From Fen-1301 sp963786395 (GTDB lineage Bacteria > Bacteroidota > Ignavibacteria > Ignavibacteriales > Ignavibacteriaceae): a DNA stretch of 64,000 bases. The notes under the pieces were generated by a model, which had not been told where the DNA came from, searched no databases, and was given only the letters and a program-made list of their open reading frames with translations. The stretch covers positions 1 through 64,000 of the forward strand of contig CAWAZD010000017.1 in the NCBI GenBank assembly GCA_963786395.1, read 5' to 3'. The position numbers and the translations under genes are program-made. Below, piece by piece: positions 29,956-39,776 of the stretch. Each line of letters starts with the position of its first letter. Positions within the stretch are counted from its first letter, which is position 1.

Positions 29956-31809
29956 TCACTGCTTTCGTCCTGTCATCTTCCAGTTACTGATTTGAATATT
30001 AATTTCTTTGTCACCATCAATTGCATACCTGAAATTAGGCATTACCTTGTTTTCAGAATCAAGACATTCAGTATCCCAGGAGCCCAGTGTAAATTTAAAT
30101 TCAAGATCAGCTGCAGCCCAGTCACTAATTAAAAAAGTCCTTGACCATTTATTTTTAGATGATTTATCCATTTTAGTTTTACCGCCATCCCATAATCCTA
30201 TATGGAAATCATTCCCTGCCATGCACACATTGCAAGTGTCCGGTACATTCTCTGAAGATACATTTATCGTAACACGATATTTATGAACTAAATTATCGTG
30301 CCACCATGAGTCCCACTCTTCCGTGGTTATATAATTCTTGCCGGTTGATTTTTGCAGATATTCAACAAGCCCGGCATTCTCTCCGGGCGAACCTACCCAA
30401 AGTAACATTATCGCATAATATGTCTTTAGCTCCTCAAGACGGTTATGAATCTGGTTTAATTCAAATGTATCAAGATAATTCTGATTTCTTGATTTATAGA
30501 CTTCATTATAATAAACCCATGGCACTGTATCTATGGGTAAATTATAAACCGCATTTTTCAAATAATACTGGTAGTTTAATGAATCAGGTACTTTAGCCTT
30601 GTATATCCATTCATCCATGTCCCTTACATTCTTTACCACATCAAACTTATTTATTAATTCAGTAAATATCCTGTGCAGATTAGTAAAAACTAACATGGAA
30701 TCCCTATTATGACTGATATAAGTAATCGAATCGATATTTCTTTTATTGAGCGTATCAGAATATAAATAAGATCTTTTTAAGTGATATAATAAATTCCCTG
30801 CACATTTTCTCCACAAATAATGATAAGTTAGATCTTTATTATTGAATGAAGAATCCATCACTTCTACTAATGAATTCATCAGCAGCTTATTGCTAATCAG
30901 ATACAAAGGAAATGAATTATAAGGTGTTATGTTGCAGTAAAAGGCATAATCCGGATTTAATGCATCAAATTGATTTTCTTGTATATAATCTCCGTACATC
31001 CCTACTGGCATAAATATCCCAATCTGGTTCCTGCCAAAATGTTCATCAAGATAATGAGCCATAAAATAATCCCAGGCAGGTGGACGTCCTGGTTCTATTG
31101 TTGCTTTATTATATAATTGTCTGATCAAATGCGCTGAACCATAAAAAACAATGGCCTTGAATTCTTTATTGGCATCCAACAACCGGATTATCTTACCTGA
31201 ACTTAGTTTGTCTCTTACTTTTACAAACCATTCAAATGTTTTTGACCGCCACTGATCAAATCCTATCTTTATTATTGCTGAATAATCAAATGGAGGCGGA
31301 TCCTCTGCTCCTATAATTCTTAAATCAATTTCACCTGATCGTCTTTCATTATTTATTCTCTGTATCCTCAGTTCAATATCTCTTAATTCCATGAGATATT
31401 TGACCTTGTCAATAGTTTCTTCATCACCTATTTGGATAAACCAATTAGTATTTAGATTAATATAGTTTTCTAATTTCCCATCTTTAAAAAACTTATCAAG
31501 GACAGTTTGTTCGGAGGAATCCTTCTCGAGGAAAAGGAATAATTTCGTTGGTAAGTTTTTATCAGCCGGGTACTTTTCAAGTTGATCCAGCCATCCGTTT
31601 AAGGCCTTAATAACTAAACTCATGTAATACCTGTGCCCATGGGCAGCATCTCCAAGCATTACAATTCTCTTTGATTCAAGGGATTTGATTATTTTGTTAT
31701 TAAGAGAATCAATTGGATAAGTGTTTATTACTTTGGGGATGGAATCCTGTCCGTATCCGGATAGGTTAACAAAAAATAGAATTGCTATTATTAGGGCAGA
31801 ATATTTCAT
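29956..31809 (-). CDS. Secreted EreA/ChaN-like domain protein with C-terminal starch-binding-like domain
   Basis: A 617-residue exported protein (signal peptide MKYSALIIAILFFVNLSGYG). Residues about 45-260 resemble the erythromycin-esterase/ChaN/TIKI superfamily: 'RIVMLGDAAHGHRYYMSLVI' and 'LFLFLEKDSSEQTVLDKFF', with 'IVFYGSAHLIRQLY' later. A long helical middle follows. The last ~100 residues ('VTINVSSENVPDTCNVCMAG', 'FKFTLGSWDTE') look like a CBM20/starch-binding-like beta-sandwich. Substrate unknown. It is the last gene of a minus-strand run with DUF1003 and UPF0158 genes, though the 22-bp gap to DUF1003 only suggests an operon. Confidence 0.6.
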   Translation of the reverse strand: MKYSALIIAILFFVNLSGYGQDSIPKVINTYPIDSLNNKIIKSLESKRIVMLGDAAHGHRYYMSLVIKALNGWLDQLEKYPADKNLPTKLFLFLEKDSSEQTVLDKFFKDGKLENYINLNTNWFIQIGDEETIDKVKYLMELRDIELRIQRINNERRSGEIDLRIIGAEDPPPFDYSAIIKIGFDQWRSKTFEWFVKVRDKLSSGKIIRLLDANKEFKAIVFYGSAHLIRQLYNKATIEPGRPPAWDYFMAHYLDEHFGRNQIGIFMPVGMYGDYIQENQFDALNPDYAFYCNITPYNSFPLYLISNKLLMNSLVEVMDSSFNNKDLTYHYLWRKCAGNLLYHLKRSYLYSDTLNKRNIDSITYISHNRDSMLVFTNLHRIFTELINKFDVVKNVRDMDEWIYKAKVPDSLNYQYYLKNAVYNLPIDTVPWVYYNEVYKSRNQNYLDTFELNQIHNRLEELKTYYAIMLLWVGSPGENAGLVEYLQKSTGKNYITTEEWDSWWHDNLVHKYRVTINVSSENVPDTCNVCMAGNDFHIGLWDGGKTKMDKSSKNKWSRTFLISDWAAADLEFKFTLGSWDTECLDSENKVMPNFRYAIDGDKEINIQISNWKMTGRKQ

Positions 31810-31831
31810 TCTGAGATACCTTACTAATTAA

Positions 31832-32296
31832 TTAAGAAGGATTGTTTTTCTCCATCTTGGACAGGATCTTCAATATTAAGTCATTCTGATTTTCAAGGTG
31901 CATAAGTATTACCTCGACTTCTTTTTCTGCACGGACATTTACTTCAAAATCAGCTTCAGCCCTTGTTTCAGCGTGACGTCCTTGTAAATTTTGACCTATC
32001 ATAATCAAAGGCATTAAAAATATCTGCAGTACATTTGACACAAAAAGCCATAAGACAAAAGCAGGATATGGGTCAAACCGCCTATTAACAGGAGCCAATG
32101 TATTATAACCTAACCATAGTAAAGTCCATAAAAAGATTATAAAGAAAAATCCCATACTTCCCACTCGGTCTGTAACTTTAACTGCAAATCTTTCCAATGC
32201 AGAAAGACTTTCTCTATGTTTTTTGTTTACATTGTTGATGGGCTTGCGAAGTTTCTTTAGTTCTTCATGGGCTACTTTAAGATCTGTGGGATCCAT
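31832..32296 (-). CDS. DUF1003 family membrane protein
   Basis: 154 residues with two membrane helices around a polar loop: 'GSMGFFFIIFLWTLLWLGYN' and 'PAFVLWLFVSNVLQIFLMPLI', followed by 'MIGQNLQGRHAETRAEADFEVN', a conserved DUF1003 pattern (quoted in part). The C-terminus is a predicted coiled coil. Function unknown. The UPF0158 gene ends 19 bp upstream on the transcript. Confidence 0.88.
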   Translation of the reverse strand: MDPTDLKVAHEELKKLRKPINNVNKKHRESLSALERFAVKVTDRVGSMGFFFIIFLWTLLWLGYNTLAPVNRRFDPYPAFVLWLFVSNVLQIFLMPLIMIGQNLQGRHAETRAEADFEVNVRAEKEVEVILMHLENQNDLILKILSKMEKNNPS

Positions 32297-32315
32297 GCTT
32301 TCTCCGGATTTATTT

Positions 32316-32777
32316 TTAGTCGAACTTTATTTTATTATGCTGGCACCACTTGATGGCAATATTTTTATAGGCGGCATCCCTAAAAAGATACCAAACATCT
32401 TCCAAACCTATTTCCTGAACTTTATCTTTAAATCGCCTGAAGGCTCCGGATCCTTTTATAGAATAAGATAATTCCTCTCTCCCTTTTTCGCTAGCTACCG
32501 TGAGTACAAAATCCTCCATGATATTATATTCATTTATTTCAAATTGATCCGGGAAAGAGATGTATTTTTCAGGATTATTCTGAATATCTTTTGCAATTGG
32601 TATTATTTCTTTTTCCCAATCCGGTATAGATTCATCCTCTATATCGTCCTCTAGATACATTTGAATATCTTCAGATATAAAATGAATTTCCCCAGTCCTT
32701 TTATTGAAATAAGATTGGTGTGATTCACTTGCAGTTTCAATTTGTTCAATTACATCGGTTAATTTAATTTTGTTCAT
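32316..32777 (-). CDS. UPF0158 family protein
   Basis: 153 residues, acidic and soluble. The N-terminal 'QSYFNKRTGEIHFISED' and the C-terminal 'GAFRRFKDKVQEIGLEDVWY' followed by 'AIKWCQHNKI' match UPF0158. Function unknown. Likely first gene of the UPF0158-DUF1003 transcript. Confidence 0.85.
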   Translation of the reverse strand: MNKIKLTDVIEQIETASESHQSYFNKRTGEIHFISEDIQMYLEDDIEDESIPDWEKEIIPIAKDIQNNPEKYISFPDQFEINEYNIMEDFVLTVASEKGREELSYSIKGSGAFRRFKDKVQEIGLEDVWYLFRDAAYKNIAIKWCQHNKIKFD

Positions 32778-33272
32778 AATAATTATTCCTGAATATAATT
32801 TAATAAAACATTTATAATATTTACCTCACTTTGATAAATTCGGAAATAGAATTTTATGGGACTCAGAGTTTTTAATATTTTCCTTTAGCAACATCAAATT
32901 ACAATACAAATTAATTCTCTAATTATATATAAACAAGAAGAATTTAATCTTTTAAAATGAATTTCGAGTTCAAATAAGATTTGGTTTTAATCGTATGCCC
33001 TGAAGAATTTGAAAGGAAATATTGAGAAGTCTGTCAGATATTATAGTGCTTTATATTTATTGTGCTTACCATTTAATAGTCATGAGAGGAAGGAATTGCG
33101 CACCAAATGCGCTCGAAATGCGCTCATTTCTCGCATTAAAAAGAATTATTTTGCAAATAAAAAGTTCCTGGCACAAGGGTCAATTTTCACCCCATAATTC
33201 ACAGAAGATTGTTATATTTAAGCTTCATTCATTTTCAATAATGAACTTTAACCGTTTGTGATAACATAATTT
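32778..33272. other. Intergenic gap with no recognisable gene
   Basis: 495 AT-rich bases between divergent genes. Two short plus-strand open frames (33009 and 33022) lie in different frames over the same bases, have no ribosome binding site and resemble nothing, so I regard them as chance. No strong hairpin seen. Confidence 0.5.
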
Positions 33273-36200
33273 ATGATAAAATTCAACTTTCACGTTAGCC
33301 GCCATACGCGTAAAAAATATGACCTCGAAGATTCACTTTTTTCAATTGAAGGAAAAGTGATTATTGCGAACTCTTACCAGGCTCGGATTATGTCTGAGAA
33401 AATTAATATTATCCGCAGAGCCGAAGGGAAATCAAATCAGCAGGTTACACCTGGTCAGGTTAATGGACTTGGTCTCCTACATGAAATATTGCACTTTATG
33501 ATCCGCTATTATGAGGAAAAAGAAAATCCAGGAGTATTTACTCGAAGCATAAACTACCTTAAATCAAAGTTAGGTGATAACCTTGCTAAGGTTTTAAATG
33601 AATTTGTAAATGAATTCCCCCCCCTTGATGTATATAGAAACAAGATTACAGCAGAAGATTATATTAATGGATCTACAGGTTCAAAATCTAATGCGGAGAT
33701 AATTCTTGAGGAAATAATCCTCTTGTCTATTGAAAATATAAACCCCGCCACAATACAACTAAAAGAACTTTATGATGATTCCCCGCTTGTAAAAAAATCG
33801 GACTATAAAAACCTGATAAATGAAACTGAGAAATTCTTTGAAAAGGAAAAACCAATTGCTTCCCTTCCATTAATCTCCTTTCTAAGAACACCAATTTTAT
33901 CTTCACCAGACAGCATACTCGGTCAGTTTGATTATATTCTTAAACAATGGGGCGTTTATGTCTTTGATAAATTCGGTAAAAGGCTCCTTTCCGGAAAAGA
34001 TCTGATATTTGAAGATTCCAAATTATTCATGCATATGGGAGGCGGCGAAAAAGGATCTCCTCCTGTTCCTACTTATGAATTCGACTGGGAATATTTCGAA
34101 ATGCTTAAAGCTAAGTTAGCTGCTGGCTTAAAACTTACCGATGATGAATCCCGGTTCTATAATGCAGAAACTGAACAGTTTACGACAGATATTGACTGGA
34201 TGCCTAAAGTAGTGATGATAGCCAAAAATGTTTATGTCTGGTTATTTCAGCTTTCTAAAAAATATCAACGCACTATCAGCCGCCTTGACCAGATACCCGA
34301 TGAAGAACTGAATATTCTTGCACGGTGGAATTTTAATTCGCTTTGGCTAATTGGAATATGGGAAAGAAGCAGTGCATCAAAGAAAATAAAAATCTTTACG
34401 GGCAACCCGGAAGCCGCAGCTTCTGCTTATTCCCTCTATGATTATGTTATTGCTAATGAACTTGGTGGTGAAGAAGCATTCCTGAATCTTAAGCATCGCG
34501 CTTGGGAAAGAGGAATAAGACTCGCTAGTGATATGGTCCCAAACCATACCGGTATTTATTCCAAATGGGTTGTGGAAAAACCTGATTATTTTATACAGAC
34601 AAGCCAGCCCCCATATCCTTCTTATCAGTTTAACGGACCTAATCTTTCAGATGATGAGCGGGTACATGTAAGAATTGAGGATAAATATTATTCCCGATCT
34701 GACGCAGCCGTAGTCTTTCAGCGTGTTGATACCTGGAGCGGAGATGTAAGATATATATACCATGGCAACGATGGAACTAATATGCCATGGAATGATACAG
34801 CCCAGCTGAACCTGCTAAATCCTGAAGTACGTGAGTCTCTTATACAGACAATTATGCACGTTGCAAGGAAAACTCCTATCATCAGATTTGATGCCGCTAT
34901 GACGCTTGCTAAAAAACATTTCCAACGGCTCTGGTTCCCTGAACCGGGACTCGGAGGTGCTGTGCCTTCAAGATCTGATTCCGCAATGACAAGAACAGAT
35001 CTGGATAAAGCAATGCCTGTGGAATTCTGGCGTGAGGTTGTTGACCGTATTAACACTGAAATGCCGAATACTCTTCTGCTTGCTGAAGCATTCTGGCTTA
35101 TGGAAGGTTATTTTGTTAGAACTCTCGGCATGCATCGCGTCTATAACAGTGCGTTTATGCATATGCTAATGAAAGAGGAAAATGAGAAATATAAACTGTT
35201 AATAAAAAATACTTTAGAGTTTAATCCTGAAATTTTGAAACGTTACGTAAACTTTATGAGTAATCCCGATGAGGAGACTGCCGTTAACCAGTTTGGTAAA
35301 GGCGATAAATTCTTCGGCGTAACAGTGATGATGTGTACCATCCCTGGCCTGCCGATGTTTGCACACGGTCAAATTGAAGGGTACTCAGAAAAATACGGTA
35401 TGGAATATAAACGTTCATATTATGATGAATTTGTGGATGAACACCTCGTATGGCGTCATGAAAGAGAAATCTTCCCGCTTGCTCATAAAAGATATATTTT
35501 CAGCCAGGTTTATAATTTTGAATTATATGACTTGGTTGATGACTACGGAAATATAAATGATAACGTCTTTGCATATTCTAATAATGTTGACGGAGAAAGA
35601 TCACTAATAATTTATAACAACTCCTATGCTTCCTGCAAAGGGACAATTAACTACTCATCAAATAAAATAAATTCTTCCGGAGGTCTGTCAAACAGGAAGG
35701 TTGGCGATGCCTTAGGAATGAGAGGTGAACCTAATTTTTATTACGTATACCGGGACTATAGTACCAACCTTGAATACATCAGATCTGCACATGATGTTTT
35801 TGATTCAGGATTATATGTTGTTCTGGGTGGATATCAATATAATGCTTTTCTCGAATTTAGAGAAGTTTATGACCATACCGGAGCTTACTATAAATTATTT
35901 AATTTCCTTAATGGAAGAGGCGTACCTTCCATTGAGAATGCTAAAAATGAACTTCATCTTTCAGAGGTACATACCGCAATAAGGAAACTTTTTTCCACTT
36001 ATAACCTTGATAGATTTGAATCTTTGTTGACTTCAGAAATATTAGATAATAAAGAGATCCAACAGATTTATTCTGAACTTGCCGGAAATATTGATTTCTT
36101 TGTTAATGAACTTAATAATATTAAAAATGTCCCGCTTGATAAAAAAGAAATTATTAAAAACATAGAGGAAGAAATAAAAGCATCCAGACTTTTTCTTTAT

Positions 36201-36995
36201 TCACTTAATGAAATTGATATACCGATGAAAATTCCCGCCTGGTTTGATGATGCGAAATCTTCAATAACTATTTATGGTGAAAATGGGAAAAAGATCAACA
36301 GAAATCTTCTTTTACCATTAATTATTCTGAAAAATATTGCCCACCGGGGAATTGATGATATTCCTGGCATCGGAAGTCTTTTCAATCGTTTAATGATGGA
36401 CCGGATACTTCAGGAGATTCTTGAAAATAGAGGAATCCAGTACTCTGAAATAAACAATAAACTGTTACTATCCAGGGCAATTGTGAATCTAAACAAGACA
36501 GACTATAAAACACCAAATGAACTCCTCAAAGATATTATCGTCAACCGGGAATTGGTTGAATTTATTGGATTACATGATTACCGGGGAATCAGATATTTCA
36601 ATAAAGAAAATTTTAATTTGTTATTGGATTGGCAGTTTACATTTGCTGCTATGGCTCCTCCAAAACCGGAACTTGCTCTTTCAAAAGTGAAAAAAGCTAC
36701 AACAATAACTGATGCAGACAAATTTAAGTCCTTATATGAATTTTATAATAGTATAAAGACTGCTTCTCAAAAAGCTGAGTACAAATTTGATGTGCTGCTT
36801 AAATCTTTCGAACCTCCAATTGTTTCCACAAAGAAGGCAGCTGATAAGAAAAATTCTGTTGTTAATAAAAAAGAAGTGACCAAAAAAGCTTCCATTCAGA
36901 AGGCGTCTACTGTAAAGAAAGATGAGGTAAAAAAGAAAGTTACCTCATCAAATAATAAGACTAAAACAATACCACCCCCTAAGAAAAAGAAATAA
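33273..36995 (+). CDS. Very large GH13 (alpha-amylase family) glycosyl hydrolase with Lys-rich tail
   Basis: 1240 residues and no signal peptide, so probably cytoplasmic. The GH13 barrel spans about residues 340-800: region I 'DMVPNHTG' (420-427), catalytic nucleophile Asp540 in 'IIRFDAAMT', acid/base Glu605 in 'LLLAEAFW'. Region IV reads NPDE (664-667) where NHD is usual; the transition-state Asp is kept but the His is Pro. The N-terminal ~330 residues are unfamiliar and contain HEILH at 70-74. About 200 residues of helical domain follow the barrel, and the last ~60 residues are Lys/Ala/Thr-rich and low-complexity, histone-tail-like. Probably acts on an intracellular alpha-glucan such as glycogen. 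Confidence 0.85.
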   Translation: MIKFNFHVSRHTRKKYDLEDSLFSIEGKVIIANSYQARIMSEKINIIRRAEGKSNQQVTPGQVNGLGLLHEILHFMIRYYEEKENPGVFTRSINYLKSKLGDNLAKVLNEFVNEFPPLDVYRNKITAEDYINGSTGSKSNAEIILEEIILLSIENINPATIQLKELYDDSPLVKKSDYKNLINETEKFFEKEKPIASLPLISFLRTPILSSPDSILGQFDYILKQWGVYVFDKFGKRLLSGKDLIFEDSKLFMHMGGGEKGSPPVPTYEFDWEYFEMLKAKLAAGLKLTDDESRFYNAETEQFTTDIDWMPKVVMIAKNVYVWLFQLSKKYQRTISRLDQIPDEELNILARWNFNSLWLIGIWERSSASKKIKIFTGNPEAAASAYSLYDYVIANELGGEEAFLNLKHRAWERGIRLASDMVPNHTGIYSKWVVEKPDYFIQTSQPPYPSYQFNGPNLSDDERVHVRIEDKYYSRSDAAVVFQRVDTWSGDVRYIYHGNDGTNMPWNDTAQLNLLNPEVRESLIQTIMHVARKTPIIRFDAAMTLAKKHFQRLWFPEPGLGGAVPSRSDSAMTRTDLDKAMPVEFWREVVDRINTEMPNTLLLAEAFWLMEGYFVRTLGMHRVYNSAFMHMLMKEENEKYKLLIKNTLEFNPEILKRYVNFMSNPDEETAVNQFGKGDKFFGVTVMMCTIPGLPMFAHGQIEGYSEKYGMEYKRSYYDEFVDEHLVWRHEREIFPLAHKRYIFSQVYNFELYDLVDDYGNINDNVFAYSNNVDGERSLIIYNNSYASCKGTINYSSNKINSSGGLSNRKVGDALGMRGEPNFYYVYRDYSTNLEYIRSAHDVFDSGLYVVLGGYQYNAFLEFREVYDHTGAYYKLFNFLNGRGVPSIENAKNELHLSEVHTAIRKLFSTYNLDRFESLLTSEILDNKEIQQIYSELAGNIDFFVNELNNIKNVPLDKKEIIKNIEEEIKASRLFLYSLNEIDIPMKIPAWFDDAKSSITIYGENGKKINRNLLLPLIILKNIAHRGIDDIPGIGSLFNRLMMDRILQEILENRGIQYSEINNKLLLSRAIVNLNKTDYKTPNELLKDIIVNRELVEFIGLHDYRGIRYFNKENFNLLLDWQFTFAAMAPPKPELALSKVKKATTITDADKFKSLYEFYNSIKTASQKAEYKFDVLLKSFEPPIVSTKKAADKKNSVVNKKEVTKKASIQKASTVKKDEVKKKVTSSNNKTKTIPPPKKKK

Positions 36996-37089
36996 TTTAA
37001 TTTAGTTCATGTGGTTTTCCAATCGTTTAACTTTCCTTATTTATAGGGGTGTGGTCTCCCGACCCGCGTCCTCGCGGAGGCGGGGATAA

Positions 37090-37117
37090 CAAAAGGGGTT
37101 CTTTCGAACCCCTTTTG
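37090..37117 (+). terminator. Rho-independent terminator after the GH13 gene
   Basis: A 12-bp perfect stem (CAAAAGGGGTTC with GAACCCCTTTTG) and a 4-nt loop, about 95 bp past the GH13 stop. The stem itself ends in TTTT. Confidence 0.8.
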
Positions 37118-37142
37118 CTTAAAATAGTTTGCACCTTTTGCC

Positions 37143-37164
37143 CTATAATTGCATCTAATTATAG
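37143..37164. promoter_or_regulatory. Perfect inverted repeat upstream of the copper genes
   Basis: CTATAATT-GCATCT-AATTATAG, about 85 bp before the copper chaperone start and upstream of the candidate promoter. The flanks hold a direct repeat, AGTTTGCACC, at 37126-37135 and 37184-37193. Such a dyad could bind a metal-responsive regulator; this is inference. Confidence 0.45.
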
Positions 37165-37185
37165 TATCTAAGTGCTTAAATTCAG

Positions 37186-37218
37186 TTTGCACCAGTTACG
37201 CCAAATAGAGTAAATTTG
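37186..37218 (+). promoter_or_regulatory. Candidate Bacteroidota-type promoter of the copper operon
   Basis: TTTG at 37186-37189 and TAAATTTG at 37211-37218, 21 nt apart, fit the Bacteroidota sigma pattern TTTG / TAnnTTTG. The copper chaperone starts 28 bp downstream. Confidence 0.5.
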
Positions 37219-37246
37219 TATGGTAAAAAAAACGTAGGAACAATAA

Positions 37247-37450
37247 ATGAAAACTCAGGAATTTAAAATTGAAGGAATGTCATGCAGGCATTGCGTTATC
37301 GCTGTAAGAAAAGAATTGACCCGGCTCGATAATGTAAAAGTTAATGATGTTCAAATTGGGAGTGCAAAGGTAGATTTTGATGAAAATATATTAACTGCAG
37401 CTGATATTGTAAAAGCCATCGAAGAAGCCGGATATAAAGTCGTAAATTAA
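37247..37450 (+). CDS. Heavy-metal-associated (HMA) domain copper chaperone
   Basis: 67 residues forming a single ferredoxin-like HMA domain. 'IEGMSCRHCVIAVRKEL' carries the MxCxxC Cu(I)-binding loop. It probably delivers Cu(I) to the ATPase encoded 6 bp downstream. Confidence 0.9.
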   Translation: MKTQEFKIEGMSCRHCVIAVRKELTRLDNVKVNDVQIGSAKVDFDENILTAADIVKAIEEAGYKVVN

Positions 37451-37456
37451 TCTAAA

Positions 37457-39682
37457 GTGGAAAAACTAGAGACATTGTCCCTCCCTGTTGAAGGGATGAC
37501 TTGCGCAAGCTGCGTGTTGAGAGTTGAAAAGACCCTTAAGAAAATTGAAGGGATTGAGGATGTTAATGTTAACCTCGCTACAGAAAAGGTTACTTTTAAA
37601 TTTGACCGCACTAAGGCTAACCTTGAAACTGTTTCCCATGCCGTTGAAGATGCAGGATATAAATTGCTTCTTCCGGTTTCGCCAAAAGATGGTGTCCCTG
37701 TTGAATCCTCATTTGAAAATGATCATTCAAAATATTACAAGGAGTTAAAAAACAATTTCATTTTTAGTCTGATCCTCACTATTCCTGTTATGACGCTGAA
37801 TATGGTTAGCATGACTGATTGGTTTATGAGATGGTCACCTCTCTCAATGGATTCAATTAACAAATTACTTTTTCTTGCCACTACGCTAATAATTTTCATT
37901 CCGGGTAAAAGGTTTTTCACTTCTTCATGGAAATTAGTGAAACATTTTTCAGCTGATATGAATACACTTGTAGCTGTAGGTACGGGAACTGCTTATGTCT
38001 ATAGCACTATCGCGGTTCTATTTCCTCAACTTTTATCAATTCAGCGTCCATGGGAACATATATATTTTGATACTGCGGCTACAATTATTACTCTTATACT
38101 TATGGGAAGACTCCTTGAAGCAGGAGCAAAATCAAAAACTACCTCAGCTATAAAAAAACTAATTGGATTGCAACCTAAAACTGCATTCATAATTAGGAAT
38201 GATAAAGAAATTGAAGTTAAAATTGAAGATGTTGTTGATGGTGATATTATTATCGTCAGACCGGGCCAGCGCATTCCTGCAGATGGTTTAATCACCGAAG
38301 GATCAACATCCATAGATGAATCAATGATCTCAGGTGAAAGCATTCCTGTTGATAAATTTCCAGATAATAAAGTCATTGGCGGAACTGTTAATCTTAACGG
38401 CAGCATAACATTCAGAGCTACAGCTGTTGGGAAGCATACTGTCATTGCTCAAATAGTAAAATATATCGAAGAAGCCCAGGGTTCAAAAGCACCAATTCAG
38501 AAACTTGCTGATAAAATAGCTTCTGTATTTGTTCCCATAGTTATTTCTATTGCTATAATTACTTTCCTTGTCTGGTTCTTGGTAGTTGGGGTTCCATTCA
38601 ACTCCGCAATGCTTAATTTCATTGCAGTAATGGTAATTGCCTGCCCGTGTGCCCTTGGTTTAGCTACACCAACCGCTATAATGGTAGGGACTGGTCTGGG
38701 GGCTTCAAACGGAATATTAATCAGAAATGCTGAAAGCTTGGAATCTGCATTTAAAATTAACACTGTTGTACTTGATAAAACCGGCACAATAACAACCGGC
38801 AAACCTAAAGTTGTCGATCTTCAGATCTGTAATGGTTTCAGCAAGCCTGAGGTCATCCGGCTTGCAGTCGCACTTGAAAACAGATCCGAACATCCCCTGG
38901 GAAATGCAGTACTTGATTATGCAAAGGAATTATCTGTTACTCCTGCCAATATGTCCGAATTTAAATCAATCCCCGGTCTTGGTCTGACTGGTATTATTGA
39001 TAAGAAAAAAATCATTATCGGTAATTCAAGAATAATGACACAGTTTGGAGTACATAATAATCCTGAAAAACTTATTGACCGCTCTATCCCTGGAACTGTC
39101 GTTTATGTTTCAGTAGAAAACGTAATAGCTGGAATATTTTATATTTCTGATACAATTAGTCCTGGTTCAAAAGAAGCAGTTAACAATCTAAAGGAAATGA
39201 AGTTAAAAGTATTTATGGTTACAGGTGACAATAAAGAAACTGCAAATGCGATTGCAAAACAGGTCGGTATTGAAAATATCATGGCTGAAGTGCTTCCTAA
39301 TCATAAGGCTGGAATTATTAAAGAACTGCAGGTAAAAGGAAATAAAGTAGCTATGGTTGGTGATGGTATAAATGACTCCCCAGCCCTTGCTCAAGCAGAC
39401 CTTGGAATCGCTATCGGAACTGGAACCGATATAGCTATCGAGACAGCTGATATTACTCTTATTAAGAATAATCTATTAGGGATAACCCAGGCTATCACCC
39501 TGTCAAGAAAAACACTAAGAACAATTAAGCAAAATCTTTTCTGGGCATTCATTTATAACATTATTGGTATTCCAATCGCTGCTTTAGGTTTATTGAATCC
39601 TATGTTCGCTGCTGCGGCAATGGCTTTAAGTTCTGTAAGTGTTGTATCAAATTCCCTCCGTTTAAAAAGAGCTAAACTCTGA
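37457..39682 (+). CDS. copA: Cu(I)-exporting P1B-type ATPase
   Basis: 741 residues, starting with GTG. One N-terminal HMA domain (GMTCASC) precedes eight membrane helices. The membrane metal site CPC is at residues 396-398 ('VIACPCALGLATP'). The phosphorylated Asp440 lies in DKTGT, with 'HPLGNAV' as the P1B signature and 'GDGINDSPALAQAD' as the hinge. This is the Cu(I) class and should pump copper out of the cytoplasm. Operon partner: the HMA chaperone just upstream. Confidence 0.93.
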   Translation: MEKLETLSLPVEGMTCASCVLRVEKTLKKIEGIEDVNVNLATEKVTFKFDRTKANLETVSHAVEDAGYKLLLPVSPKDGVPVESSFENDHSKYYKELKNNFIFSLILTIPVMTLNMVSMTDWFMRWSPLSMDSINKLLFLATTLIIFIPGKRFFTSSWKLVKHFSADMNTLVAVGTGTAYVYSTIAVLFPQLLSIQRPWEHIYFDTAATIITLILMGRLLEAGAKSKTTSAIKKLIGLQPKTAFIIRNDKEIEVKIEDVVDGDIIIVRPGQRIPADGLITEGSTSIDESMISGESIPVDKFPDNKVIGGTVNLNGSITFRATAVGKHTVIAQIVKYIEEAQGSKAPIQKLADKIASVFVPIVISIAIITFLVWFLVVGVPFNSAMLNFIAVMVIACPCALGLATPTAIMVGTGLGASNGILIRNAESLESAFKINTVVLDKTGTITTGKPKVVDLQICNGFSKPEVIRLAVALENRSEHPLGNAVLDYAKELSVTPANMSEFKSIPGLGLTGIIDKKKIIIGNSRIMTQFGVHNNPEKLIDRSIPGTVVYVSVENVIAGIFYISDTISPGSKEAVNNLKEMKLKVFMVTGDNKETANAIAKQVGIENIMAEVLPNHKAGIIKELQVKGNKVAMVGDGINDSPALAQADLGIAIGTGTDIAIETADITLIKNNLLGITQAITLSRKTLRTIKQNLFWAFIYNIIGIPIAALGLLNPMFAAAAMALSSVSVVSNSLRLKRAKL

Positions 39683-39776
39683 CGCTATTTCAAATTTTCG
39701 AACCTGAAAGCTTGATTTTATAACCAAACATCCTTATCCTTTCTCCTGAATATATTTATTTCAGGAACATTCCCTC

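Noticed and set aside
33009..33261. Two short plus-strand open frames before the GH13 gene
   Set aside because: They overlap in different frames, have no ribosome binding site and no family-like features.
37050..37090. A further copy of the GCGGGGAT palindromic repeat
   Set aside because: Only a half-match (GCGGGGATAAC) to the repeat is present and no stem forms.
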